Below are positions 1 through 11,400 of a DNA stretch of 59,266 nucleotides, piece after piece (position 1 is the first letter of the stretch; every line of letters starts with the position of its first letter). A program made the translations under genes and the position numbers. Below the pieces are notes generated by a model. It had not been told where the DNA came from, did not search any database, and saw only the letters and a list, made by a program, of their open reading frames with translations. Source of the stretch: Neelides folsomi. Its lineage: Eukaryota > Arthropoda > Collembola > Neelipleona > Neelidae. The stretch covers positions 1 to 59,266 of the forward strand of contig JAQGBZ010000372.1 in assembly GCA_034687125.1 (NCBI GenBank), given 5' to 3'.

Positions 1-322
1 ATCGTATCGTTAAAATTATTTATAACAAAAAAATTAACTTATTATTTTCTAAATTTGAACATTTGGAGAAAATAACATGGGGTTGAAGCTGAAGGAGTTT
101 CTAAAACATGTTTAGAAACGTCGCGGCACCCGGCAACCTGACCGGACAACGGGAATTCAGCCCATTTTTATATGAAATTTCTCAATATACTTAAAAATAT
201 GCAACATATGCAAAAAATTTGTAAATAGGCAAAATATGCAAGCAATATGCAAAAACCTAAAAATCCGGACTTTACTCATCAGATATTGATTATTAAAAGG
301 AAAGTTCAAAAAATATATTTAC

Positions 323-1984
323 CTTCTGATCCTGCTGTCCAAAGTATTGGTATGTTAATACAGTACTTGCCCCATTCTGGAGGCATTGCCGGAGTGTAGC
401 ACCGCCCTGTTTTCGGTTGAATTAAGATGGTAATCAAATAATCATGTCGACAGTAAGCACGAATCGTAAATAATTTTACAGGGTAATCTAATTATTTACC
501 TCCTGGATTTTCTAAATGCTTTTCAAATACGGCTTCCGTCCCTCCATCCGAAGGGGGAACGAGACATTCATAAAGTATGATATGATGGATGTTGTGCTTA
601 TTTTCCTCCTCTAGAAGAGGTCGGAACTGTAATGTACGATTTTAAATAATTAATAAATAATGTTTTGCTCATCTCAATAAAAGGTTCGCTCTCAGTCAGG
701 TGAATTGATTGAATCAACCAAAGCATTTTCAAAACCAACATGCGATTATGAACATCTAAATCTAATTTCATGTCATTGTTTCTCATATTAGATCTACTAT
801 ATTATTTGATGTTACTTACAATCGCAGGGGAATATTTGTACGAGTATATAATTCAACTTAATGTAAAGTAAATCATAAATTATCAAATGAGCATTTTGGT
901 ATTACCCCGATCATATGATGTTTCTTTTCTAACTTGGGGAACTTGGCAATTTTACAAAAGAAAATGTCGTCCTCGTTCTTAATCTCATTCTGCATTTAAA
1001 AAATAAACATTTACATTCAAATTGAGTGCATGAACATTCGTGGTGGAAATTTTAAAGGATATGCTTGAAGTAATTAGAATTTCGATGTTACTGGCTGACA
1101 TTGAGGATCAGACTTACATTATCCAAGAAAACATCCCAATTCTTTACATCAGGAAAGTCTTTGGGATTATCATCAGGTAAAGGAGTATGCAAAACTCGTT
1201 GTCTTATAAAAGTTCTTTTGACTCCTCTTTGTTCTCCGTGATATGAAGGTTTGAATTGGCCGGTGTTTTCATTCAAAAGTGGATCATTTGGGCTCCAAGC
1301 CCAAATTATTCTGATTGTATCATTCTGGAACAAAACTTAGTACTTAATATAACGATAACATAAAGGGTAAATAACATAAAGGGTAATAAAAGAAAAAACG
1401 GAAAATTTACGTTTAAAACAAAATCGTGATCTTTGTCACATGAATTCCATTTTCTTTGAAATCGAATCGTTGTCTTCTTTTCATCTTCTTTGGCATGAAG
1501 GAGTTTTACATTTTGTTCAGGATCAATCACAGGAGATGTATTTCCGATTCCGTGCATATCCTTTTATTGAAATTATGTAATTTATAAATCAATTAAATTA
1601 GATAATTATTAGTTGTGATAAATCATCTATACATGAGCTATTTTTCAATAAGTAATATGTAATGGCAAATAATAGTTTTTAGTGTATCCATTAATTTACC
1701 AATATTTGACCCTGTCCATTATTATCAACCCAACCCATGATAATGTCACTTCCTTTCATTCCTCCATTTGGGGAAAATCCAATTGAAATGTATCCTCGCG
1801 TCATTCCGCTCATTTCAGCAACTAGATAAGTTGGATCTTCGGCCGTCCATTTCAATTCAAATCCTGGTGCTAGGCTGATTTCGTGTGTCCATTGTCGAAG
1901 ATTCTCGCCTTGTTTCGAAGTGCGAGCAAAAACAATGGAGAAATTGAGGAGAGAAACCAAAGCAAATGATTTCCAAGAAACCAT
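323..1984 (-). CDS. DBH-like copper monooxygenase (MOXD1-like), 3' end outside window
   Basis: Copper-dependent monooxygenase of the dopamine beta-hydroxylase / MOXD1 family, probably secretory-pathway located; the substrate is not known. Exons: 1700-1984, 1411-1560, 1118-1324, 500-626, 323-406, all bounded by GT..AG with matching phase; the rest lies beyond position 1. The only ATG that fits is at 1984 and opens a signal peptide (MVSWKSFALVSLLNFSIVFA). The open frame continues upstream of it but has no ATG. Residues about 25-150 form a DOMON domain (HEISLAPGFELKW, GYISIGFSP, SDIIMGWVDN). The next part begins the Cu2 monooxygenase N-domain, with IRIIWAWSPNDP and a HGEQRGVK stretch. Exon 500-626 has NIHHIILYEC, matching the HH copper-A ligands, and exon 323-406 has the Cys pair CYTPAMPPEWGKYC. 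Family call is firm. MOXD1 rather than DBH or tyramine beta-hydroxylase is less certain because the C-terminal half is missing. Confidence 0.82.
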
Positions 1985-2030
1985 TCTTAAATCTTCTCCC
2001 TGCAGAGAAGACTCAAGTGGGAGAGCCAAG

Positions 2031-3041
2031 CTAAAACTGAAAACAAAATAATTGTAAGGCTTTCTTTAGAGATGATTCAATAAAGGGTTGAATGATCCAA
2101 AAACTAATTTATTCACGTAAGTTGGATCTCTAACATTAGGAGTATGAATCTTATATAATAATAACGAACCTACTTACAGCCTGTATTACATTTTACATAC
2201 TTTTTGGACTTCAAATTCTACAAAAAATGTACTATACATATTTTTATCTTACAGGTAATATTAAATTCATATTTCAAATCTATGCGAATACATACAATAC
2301 ATTATAAGATGTGCCAACTTCATGTATTTATATGATATAGTGTGGTGCGAAAATGTAAACTCATTAAGAGTGGGAAAAAGGACCACGAGTTGTAGGATTG
2401 GAAAGGCTATATCTACTTATGTACCTGTAGATTCCTTAAATTGTAAATTGCAAACATCATTTTTTGTGATCACGATGATGATTACACTTTTGTATCTATT
2501 CATATGATCTTAAAATCTTAAAATGTATATTCACGTTGGTGTATTCGCTGTAAAACATCGCAAGTGTATATGGTACCTTCGGATTGAATTGCTTATATGG
2601 TCCATGACGTCCATGTATACAAATTCTTATTTTCATTCCTCACATAAGAATTCTATTTACGTATGAGGTGGATGATGCTTTATGCATAGAGATGATCTTA
2701 AAGCATATAATATAAATACAACAAGAAGATACCCATTTTTCACAAGGGTTACATTCAATGCATATCTTTAGTTTTATTCGCGAGGAAAAGAACAATTACA
2801 ATTTTCGTTTGCTTAAATCCAAGGCCAAGGACATTCGTCTTATTAAGAAAAAACCTAAAAAATTATGATACGAGGAAACTGCGAAACATTTCATTTTTCA
2901 ATTATTTTTTAATAATCAGTAAATAAGAATATTTTTAAAAAGTGTGCATGTATTTACATGATATAATGTATTAAAAACTATATGAAACTACCATATAATA
3001 AAGTGTATTTTAATGGCTTTTAGACCAAAGGATTTAAGAAC
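2031..3041. other. Intergenic, AT-rich, no gene seen
   Basis: Between the monooxygenase start and the 3' end of the small secreted gene. The only open frame of note (plus strand, 2322-2507, 61 codons) has no family resemblance, no splice context and AT-driven codon use. It presumably holds the monooxygenase promoter and the 3' UTR of the neighbour. Confidence 0.6.
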
Positions 3042-3584
3042 TTATTTTCCATAGCCATATCCCCCACCACCACTACCACCACCACCGGAGAAGCTGTAAC
3101 TTGCAGCTCTGTCCAGAGCTGCGATTCCATTGATGGCTTGAAGTGCATTTGCGTTTGCTGAAAAAATTAAAGGTGTAAGATGTGCCTGTGCATTTAGAAT
3201 TTTTTTAAATGTTATTGACCACAGTTTTCATAAATGTGTTTTCTTACTTAACGTGAGCTCAGTTTTCGCTCGGTCAGCCTCATAGACTCGATGAGCAGCG
3301 GCAACGTGCTGGGCTGGTAGCGCTGACCCGGCCAAATAAGCTCGTTCTTGAGCATAAGCATTATGAACAACTGCTTCGGGATTATATCCCCGCTTATATC
3401 TCGATCCTCCGTTTGCCGTGCATACTGAATTATTCATTCAAAATTGGATTGAATCAGATAATTGATATTAGTACTTATTTCGATATCATTACAAGCTATT
3501 AAGCTTTCAAAGTACAATTCTTAATATTGTTTAAGTAATTATATGGAACTTACAAAGTCCGAAGAGAAAGATTTGAAGAAACAT
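3042..3584 (-). CDS. Small secreted glycine-rich protein (107 aa), family not recognised
   Basis: Three exons joined in phase: 3554-3584, 3248-3424, 3042-3157 (31+177+116 nt). The first exon plus the first codons of the second give a signal peptide (MFLQIFLFGLLCTANG), so the protein should enter the secretory pathway. A Lys-Arg/Gly site follows (SRYKRGYNPE), a plausible proprotein-convertase cleavage point. The middle is Ala-rich and helical-looking (HNAYAQERAYLAGSALPAQ, HVAAAHRVYEADRA). The C-terminus is a Gly-rich tail (SFSGGGGSGGGGYGYGK) ending at TAA. No domain or enzyme motif is visible. A cuticle, gland-secretion or antimicrobial role is possible but not shown. The layout resembles the gene at 57681-58550. 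A TATA box lies about 150 bases upstream. Gene structure is well supported; function is unknown. Confidence 0.75.
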
Positions 3585-5468
3585 TATTACAAAATATGTT
3601 ATTGGAAATCTATTGAGCTTGTTTTGTATTTAATCAATTTATTTATAATTTAACAAAGTTTTGCTCGGAGTGGAGAATTGAAGTTTGGACTTCAATTTCT
3701 CCTAAAAGAATAATAATTGGATTAATAAATTTTCCTCTATTTATACCATCTTGTGATCTCATATACATGCCTATTTATAAGTGAATATCATATTAAGATT
3801 ACTTATGATTAAATAAAACAAAAAGTAATAAATATCAATTCAATCTCACAAAGCAAAAATGAAAGTTTTATATGAATTATATCATTCTTTTCAATTTAAT
3901 AATTAAATGCAACACTGACTTTTCTGTTTTCTAAAATAATCAACATACAAACGAGGAAATTAACGAATTTAAATGAACAAAGTAATTATGTATGACAAGA
4001 ATAAAAAAGCTAGTCATGAAATGGAATTGTGATTTTTAAAAAATGGAATTATGCAATAGATGAAAGATGGAGAATAACACAAAACATCTCAATTTTTGAT
4101 CGTTTAATTCATTAAATTATTTATCTTCTACAATGCGTAACTTTTACCATAATTAGGAAAATTTATATTGTAAAATAGAAGAGCATTCTTAACATGAAAG
4201 GTATACAAATAATTAACAATAATGTTAATGTTCCATGCAAATCTATTTAGTGTACGATCTCTTTTAATATTAATATAAATTACAACCATGAATAGCTACA
4301 ACACTCCCCGTTACAATCATAAAGTAAATTATTAGTAGTTTGTAATAGAACTATACATTTACAATAGAGAGATATTTTATTTACAGTTTTATTTTACATA
4401 GTTGAAATAGTATAATACAATATTTACAATCATTTGGCACTTGATGAATTCAATTGCTTTGTTAAAGCAATTTTTATTTAAAATTAGATAGTTTATTTTA
4501 AATATTTTAATAACCTATATTATATGTATCTTATAATTAATCCAAAAGGAGAAAAGTTGTTGTAATTACGGTTATATATTTTTGATGTAATTAATACTTG
4601 TATAACTACTATTAATAAATGTAATCTAGGTTTTTAGATTCGGGATTTTTTTCATTCATTCATTTCATCCTTCTAATACAATTCATTTTCCGTCAATACA
4701 ATATTTATCTATGTAGGAGTCATTTTAATCTTTAAATTTTGAAATTTAATGCGTAATGACAATCAGCAATTTTGCAAATTAACTTTCTAATAAACTAGTT
4801 TTTTATACTAAATCATAAGCTCTTCAAAAATTGACTATTTTTAAATGGTCGTAAACCTCATTTGCTAAAAGTAGGGTTTTAATTATTTTAACCGTTATTC
4901 AATAGAATAAATATAATTTTAACATACTATTTTTAAAAAGTTTTTTGACCCTTTACTCACTGAATTACTGACATTAAAAGACTTGGTTTAAAAGTATGGT
5001 ACTTTTCTTAAGTAAAGTTTTTTCAGTCAAATCAAAGTCAATGAATTGATTAAAAAAGAAATCACTTTGAAAAAGACTTTGGTACATTTTCTTCTTTACA
5101 CTTGGCACAATCATTTCTTATAAACTAATAAATACTATGATTAACGATTTTATCCGAGTACATTTAAATACAATAATTTTTAACATTACATTTAACATAG
5201 TTATCTTATATCTTATTCATTTAATTCTAACAATTATTTTACGTCGGTATGTACAAAATAAATTACAAAAGTTTCAAAATAAATGTAAAAATTTACAACT
5301 GAGCAGGAATGTCGTCATTTGAAAGATTAAATATACATTACATCAATAGGAAATTACACAAAAACAAACTTAATAAAGTAAACGTTTAAAGTAAAGTAAG
5401 TAATATTATAACAAAACTTAAAGCTTCCTCTTTAAGATAATAAAAAAATAATCGTTTTCGTGTAAAAT
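3585..5468. other. Intergenic, very AT-rich, no gene seen
   Basis: Holds the promoter of the small secreted gene at its left end and the RECK 3' UTR at its right end. The open frame at 5137-5322 (plus, 61 codons) is Ile/Asn/Leu-rich as expected by chance in AT-rich DNA. No tRNA, repeat array or conserved motif was recognised. Confidence 0.55.
3737..3745 (-). promoter_or_regulatory. TATA box of the small secreted gene
   Basis: On the minus strand this reads TATAAATAG, followed by AGG, a strong match to the TATA consensus. It lies about 153 bases upstream of the ATG at 3584, so a start about 30 bases downstream would leave a 5' UTR of about 125 bases. Such a strong core promoter fits a highly expressed secreted product. 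The start site itself is inferred. Confidence 0.5.
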
Positions 5469-8400
5469 TCATCTTGAATTAAAGAAACATCCAATCATTG
5501 ACAAAAGTAATAAGAAAATTAAAGAAAAAGAACTAAGGGAGGAAGTCCCACTTGATAAAATATTCACCGAAGCAGCGGTGAGAACGCTTAATGACGAATC
5601 AACCTATAAAACAAATATCAAATTACCTCTGGAACTTTTATGGTATATAGATTTAATTATAAAAAATACTTTTATGGATAATAGTAAATGTATAAATTTA
5701 CCTGAATGACGGGACTTTGTTTAGAAATTAAAGTTGCGAGTCTTTCTGTTTCGCTAATGCATGCTTGGAGCTGAACTTTTGTCCAAGGAGCTGTCTTTTT
5801 ATCTTTAGGAAATCGACTGTTGTAGGAATCTACATTGACCATGGGTCGAATGATGACTATAAGCTCGGTCCCAAGACTCAAATAAACACCAATTCTGCAC
5901 TGAGCTGTTTGTACTAAATCACTCAGTCTTCCTGATATCTCTTCCACAGTAATAAGTTGACTATCAGTCAATTCTGCCAACTTTAGAACCTACATTAAAT
6001 AAAAAATCATTTTAATATAATTTCGCAATTTAAAAAAGTGCAAATTGTAATATTTACTATTATTTTATTAATTGGAATATTAAATATAGTTTACCTGAGT
6101 TGGTGAGTAAATGACTCTTAGAACTCCTCCACAAACAGGGCAACAAGCTCCTGCTGGTGTCACCCCAATGCAATTTTGCGGAACCTGAGGACACTGAATA
6201 CTGCTGCAAGCAGGTTCCAAACGAGATCCATCCCCAGCACCGTGGAATTGACAAGGACCGCTGTAATCTTTTGGAATTCCCTGAGATTCGGCAGCACACT
6301 CCGAAGAATAAGTTTCCCCATCAACTCCACAGATTGGCCCTTCTGAAGAACATGTTCCAGACTTCATGCAAGGACCTTTATAAGAAAGCATTGCTCCAGA
6401 AGTGGCTAAGCTGCAGATGTTCTTATGCTGTCTCCCACTTGTGTCACAAACTGGCTGACTTGCCTTGTACCAAGGCTCCCCTTCACATTTTACAGGAACT
6501 ACATAAATTAAATAAAAAATATTTTATTAAAGTATTTTCGATTTATTTGTTTCAGTTTATTCTTCATCAAAGATGGTTGCTTTATTAAAATAATTTGAAA
6601 AATTTAATGAGAAATATTTACCGCATTGGAACTGCGAGCATTTTCTCGACTGTGGAACAAGACAAACTTGTCTTGTCCTGATACATCGACGACCATTTCC
6701 ACAATTGAGCCCTTCACAGGCATCAATTGCTGAACATTCTCCTTCTGATATGTCAGCATCAGATAAACCGCCGCACCTTTACAAAACAAAGACAACATGT
6801 TAATTGAATGTTAATTTATTGAGAAATTAATGAAATTAACAAGTTTGACTAATGAAGTGCATACTTTGCAAGACACGCGGAATTGTAAGTTTTCCCATTT
6901 GATCCGCAAACGGGCTTTCTCGTAGAAGGGCAATTGCATGGAAGCGCTATTTCATTTTCGGATTTGGAAGAAGTGAAAAAGTATCCTGAGGAAGGAACTG
7001 GAGACCCGCATTGTCTTTTACTGCAAATTGTTTCTCCCGCTCGACATGAACAAAGGTTGCAATCGAGCCAAAAATGAGATCCGTGGTCAATGTGAGTTCG
7101 CCCAAGCCAACAAGGAGTTGGAGTTTCGCAGATTGAATTTGAGCATTGTTCCATTCTTCCGCCCTCACCGCACCGACACAATCGCTGACATCCATTCTGA
7201 CCCGGAACTCTCACCCAAGTTCCAGTTGCTACATTGAGTCTTGAAACTTCTCCCAAAGAACATCCAGGACTGCAGGTGAAAGCCGAGGAACATTTTCCCA
7301 ATGGACAATTTCTATTCGCATGACAAATCTCGGTGCTGTTGCATGGTCTGCTCCGACAAGGTCGAGTAATCTGTTTAATAAAAATAAATAAATTTTAATT
7401 ATTAAATCAAATCAAATAAATATTAGTAGATCTCCTTTGTATTCTATGTATTTGAGTCTAACATTAAAAATAAAATTAATAAAAATGATAAAATTACCTC
7501 TTGTCCAATTCCAAACTCAGGTAAGTTTGTCTTTTTCTGTGCATAAGTGGAAATGGAAATGCAAGGGCTTCCCGGCGGGGGAGAAAATAATTCACAAATG
7601 GAAGTAACGTCGTGTCCTCCCATCAGAAGAAGCCCCTCCGAGTCCACACATTCATGAAGGAGAGAAACGCAATCGGAGCGGCAGATCTGTGACACGTGTG
7701 TTTTTGGGTGACATGGCTTGAGCTGCAGAGCACAAGCGACGGCCTTCAACTTCTCTGTCGCACATTGTCCAAGATCCTTCAGTGGCAATTTAAGTGTGTC
7801 CGAAAGCGGAATGTAGCTCAATGTCCGCCAATGTTCGAATTGTTGTCTAGCGGCCAAATCTGCCGCCGCATTGCATCGGCGGAAAAGTTCACTCGGGCGA
7901 TTGTTAAAAGCCGAGCAGAAACTGAGCCCTTCGCATCCAAGTTCACATGGTTCTTCAACTACAAAATAGATTAAGATAGCTTATAGATCGGATCAATGAA
8001 AGTGAAAGAGATGTAAAGAATTATTTCAATTAAAATCAATAGAGTTGAAGCAATTAGCTAATTTACCTTCTTCGACACACGTCCTCAAAGAAGATTCATT
8101 TGGTGCTGAGAGACAGACGCGGTCGAGGTCAGACCAAGATCCCGTCCATTCCCTCGAGTAAGTCTTGTGACAAAGCTTCCGACAAATCTGGCTCGTCCCT
8201 CTGGAAATCCATAAATCACCCTTGATTACCCAACAGACGCTCATAGTAATTTTCTCATAAGGACCAAGTTGGGAGATAAGCCCCTCAAACCCCGGCGTAT
8301 TAACTTGTAGTAATACTGACTGACTGAGAGAAAGAGTATCCTAACTAAGTAATAGTGCAAGTTGGAATGAGCGTCTTTAGTGACTCAATTCCAAATCCCG

Positions 8401-11400
8401 AGAGAGATGAAGAGGAAGGAGGAATCCATTAGGAAATGGATTCCTCCTTATATATGTAATACTAAGTATACATTCTTCCTCACACCAGAGAGACATTGTC
8501 GGAGGATTGAGGGTGTGGAGGCAAAGTGTGGCTTTGTTCAAAGACACACACAATCCTCGTGGATTCTTTGAGTTTGGTTCATCTGGTCCGCGGGACCGGC
8601 TGGAGCCTTTGAATGGGAAATGGGGAGGAAGCGGAGACGCGGACGTCTCAGATGTCATTCTCATCTAATCAGGTTCCATTATTGTGGGGGATATGCGAGG
8701 GAGTTTCCTCTGGAGACTTCCCCTTCTAAACAGTCCCGAGATGAGACTGGTGAGAGACTGGTGTGACTAATGGATCGGCTCCTTACCTATGACAGCAGTG
8801 CAATTTGGCCGCGTCCATTCCCAACCGATCAATTTTCGACGGAAGATCGGATCCTCTGGGTTCCGCATTTTGAAGGAAGCACTGCCACATTTTGTCCTGA
8901 AAACACAAATGGAGATCATTTCCCATTTCCCTCACTGATGAAACCTCATAAATTTCCTCAAGCTTTCCACCAGGGCGGATCACAATTACAATGTTACAAT
9001 GGTCGGAAATGGGAAAAGGAGGAAAGAAAATAATCCGTCTCTTTCCCCTCCTCCCATCCATCATCGGAAATAAAATAGGAATTTCATAACTTGTTCGTCA
9101 GGAAGGAGTCAAAAATGGAGATTTGATACGAGGCGTAAAAGGGCCGTTTTAAATGAAGTGGAATAGAAAATTGAAATCTCATTCGAAGCTGAGGACTTGA
9201 CAGGGAAGGGGAACTTTTTATATTTATAGACCCTTACATCTGGTCTGGGCTGACCACATCCTTTCTCAAGCAGAGTTTCCATCATTGCTCGATCTGAAGA
9301 AGTTGACTTAAGAGCCCTTCTGCAGGCTTCTTGACACTCTTGGTTTCGCCCTCTTGAGCAGCATGGTAAATCTAGAAAAGATAAGAGAAAGTCTTCATCA
9401 GATGAAGGATCAAGTATAACATTTTTTAATGCTTTTAATGCAAAAACTTGGCTTTGTCTTACATACACTCTGTACTATGTACTCGTATTTAGTAAGGATA
9501 GTAAATTCTATTGGGGTACAACATATAAAAACATTTACTTTATTTATCTCAACCATTTGTTTGGTTAAATTACTCACTTTTCTCTGGATTCTGGACAGGT
9601 GCTGCGTGAGTGAGATTTGCCACACAAGATATGATGGCGGGTTCTCTTTCACATTGGCTGTTAAACCTCTTCTTGGCTCCATGCCGTTTGTTTTGCAATG
9701 AGGCCGGTGGTTCTCGAAGGAAGTTTCGGCAAGCCACTTTGCAATCCGGCTTTCCACTCTGACCGCAACACTTTTCATACTCCTATGAAGAAGGGCAAAT
9801 TCAAAATGTTTAGACTTTTTCATACATAAGATGAATCACAGAGATGATTGAAACTTTCCAACGTTAAATTCTACCTTGAAATGAAAAATGTCCAAAGATC
9901 ATTCATTAAACAAGCTGAATGATTCTTATACATTTAAGCTTACAACCTCACAACTATTTTAAAATTTAAATTAATAAAGGTATTCGTGGATGTTCATAAT
10001 TAGTTGAAATAATTATCAATCTGTATGTTCTGTTGAAACTGTCGCTTTGCTGTCTGACTTAATTCAATGAAAGTGGTAAAAAAGGAACGTTGAGGCCTAA
10101 GCTTGATTGACAAGTGATAAGCAACCCAGGGCAGAGTTGAATTGTTATGTGAAGACTCTCCCGTGTTTCTGTCTCTAAAGGTGAGACCGCTTGAGCCCCG
10201 CCGAGGGACATGAAAGGCGTGAAGTGAATAATTAATTGAAGGGGCAAGCGAGAGTAATTAGCCTTCAAGGGTCCACCGACGTTGTGTGTTTGTACAAAGA
10301 GTTCTGGATTTATTTTATTGACTCACCTCTTGTTTTTCCAAGCATTGGAACACGGCACTTTCGTCGCTCCTCCGACAGCCGTTCTCCAAGTCGGTTTCTT
10401 TCTGAGCGGTCAAGCAGGAGACCTTGCAGACCTCAGTCAGAGCACTCGAACAGCAATATCGCCCTTCCCAATTCGCACCGTCCAGAAGAGCTGTAGAAAT
10501 CCACAGAGAGCGGTGAGACATAAATTAGATAATTAGATGCAGAGCGACGTCTGGAGTCGACAAAAGACTTTGGCCATAAACAACGAGGGACAAGGGAGAG
10601 ATTTGAGCAAAGACTCGATTTTCAGGATCCTCTCATCAAACTCCGCAGACATTTCAATATTGAGGATTGCCATTGTGAGGAAGAATGGGATTTAGAGGAA
10701 ATTCCTTTACCACTCGCCCCACGACATTTTTCTCTTCCACCATTTGTGTTCGAATTTGAATATAACATAAATCCAACTCTACTCGGCTCATTTGTCAACA
10801 TAACATAAAAAGGATTGAAGAACTGGATTGGACTCAAATTAAATCTCCATTCTACCTCAAGACTAAATAGTCAGGAATTCTTTAAGCCCTTTGTGATATT
10901 CAGATTCCTATTCAATGGGAGACTTTAAAGTTGCCTACATTCAAAGTTAAGCTGCTTTCAAAGATTTTAACAATAAGATGAATCAGTGAACAACTTAATG
11001 GCCATCGATTCTTAGCATAAATAATATTTATGCATATTGTCAATGTTCTTGAATTGATCTTTGAATATAAATTATTGGTCGATAATAAAAAAGTAATCCA
11101 TGATAGATATCTATCTGTTACTTATATTTAATAATAATAGATAATACCATAATACCTTTGCATCGTTATGTTAATCGGATTTACAGTACAATTACCAAAA
11201 ATGGAATATGAATAATCTGAATGAAATTTTTACATCAAGTGCTTCATTGGTCGAAGCCTTGTGAAACTCGGAAAGCTTATAAGATCTGGACCGGTTAGCG
11301 GTAAACACATGAAACTGAAAACATTTCAAACTTCCGAACTGAGAATCCATTTGCTTTCCTTTCCAAACGTCAATCAAATATTAAGGTAAAAGAAATTAAG

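Noticed and set aside
1985..2029. Longer N-terminus for the monooxygenase starting at 2029
   Set aside because: The codon there is TTG, not ATG; the ATG at 1984 begins a proper signal peptide.
6157..6588. 143-codon plus-strand frame over RECK exon 6095-6498
   Set aside because: Antisense shadow of the Kazal-encoding exon; the minus-strand reading has conserved Cys spacing.
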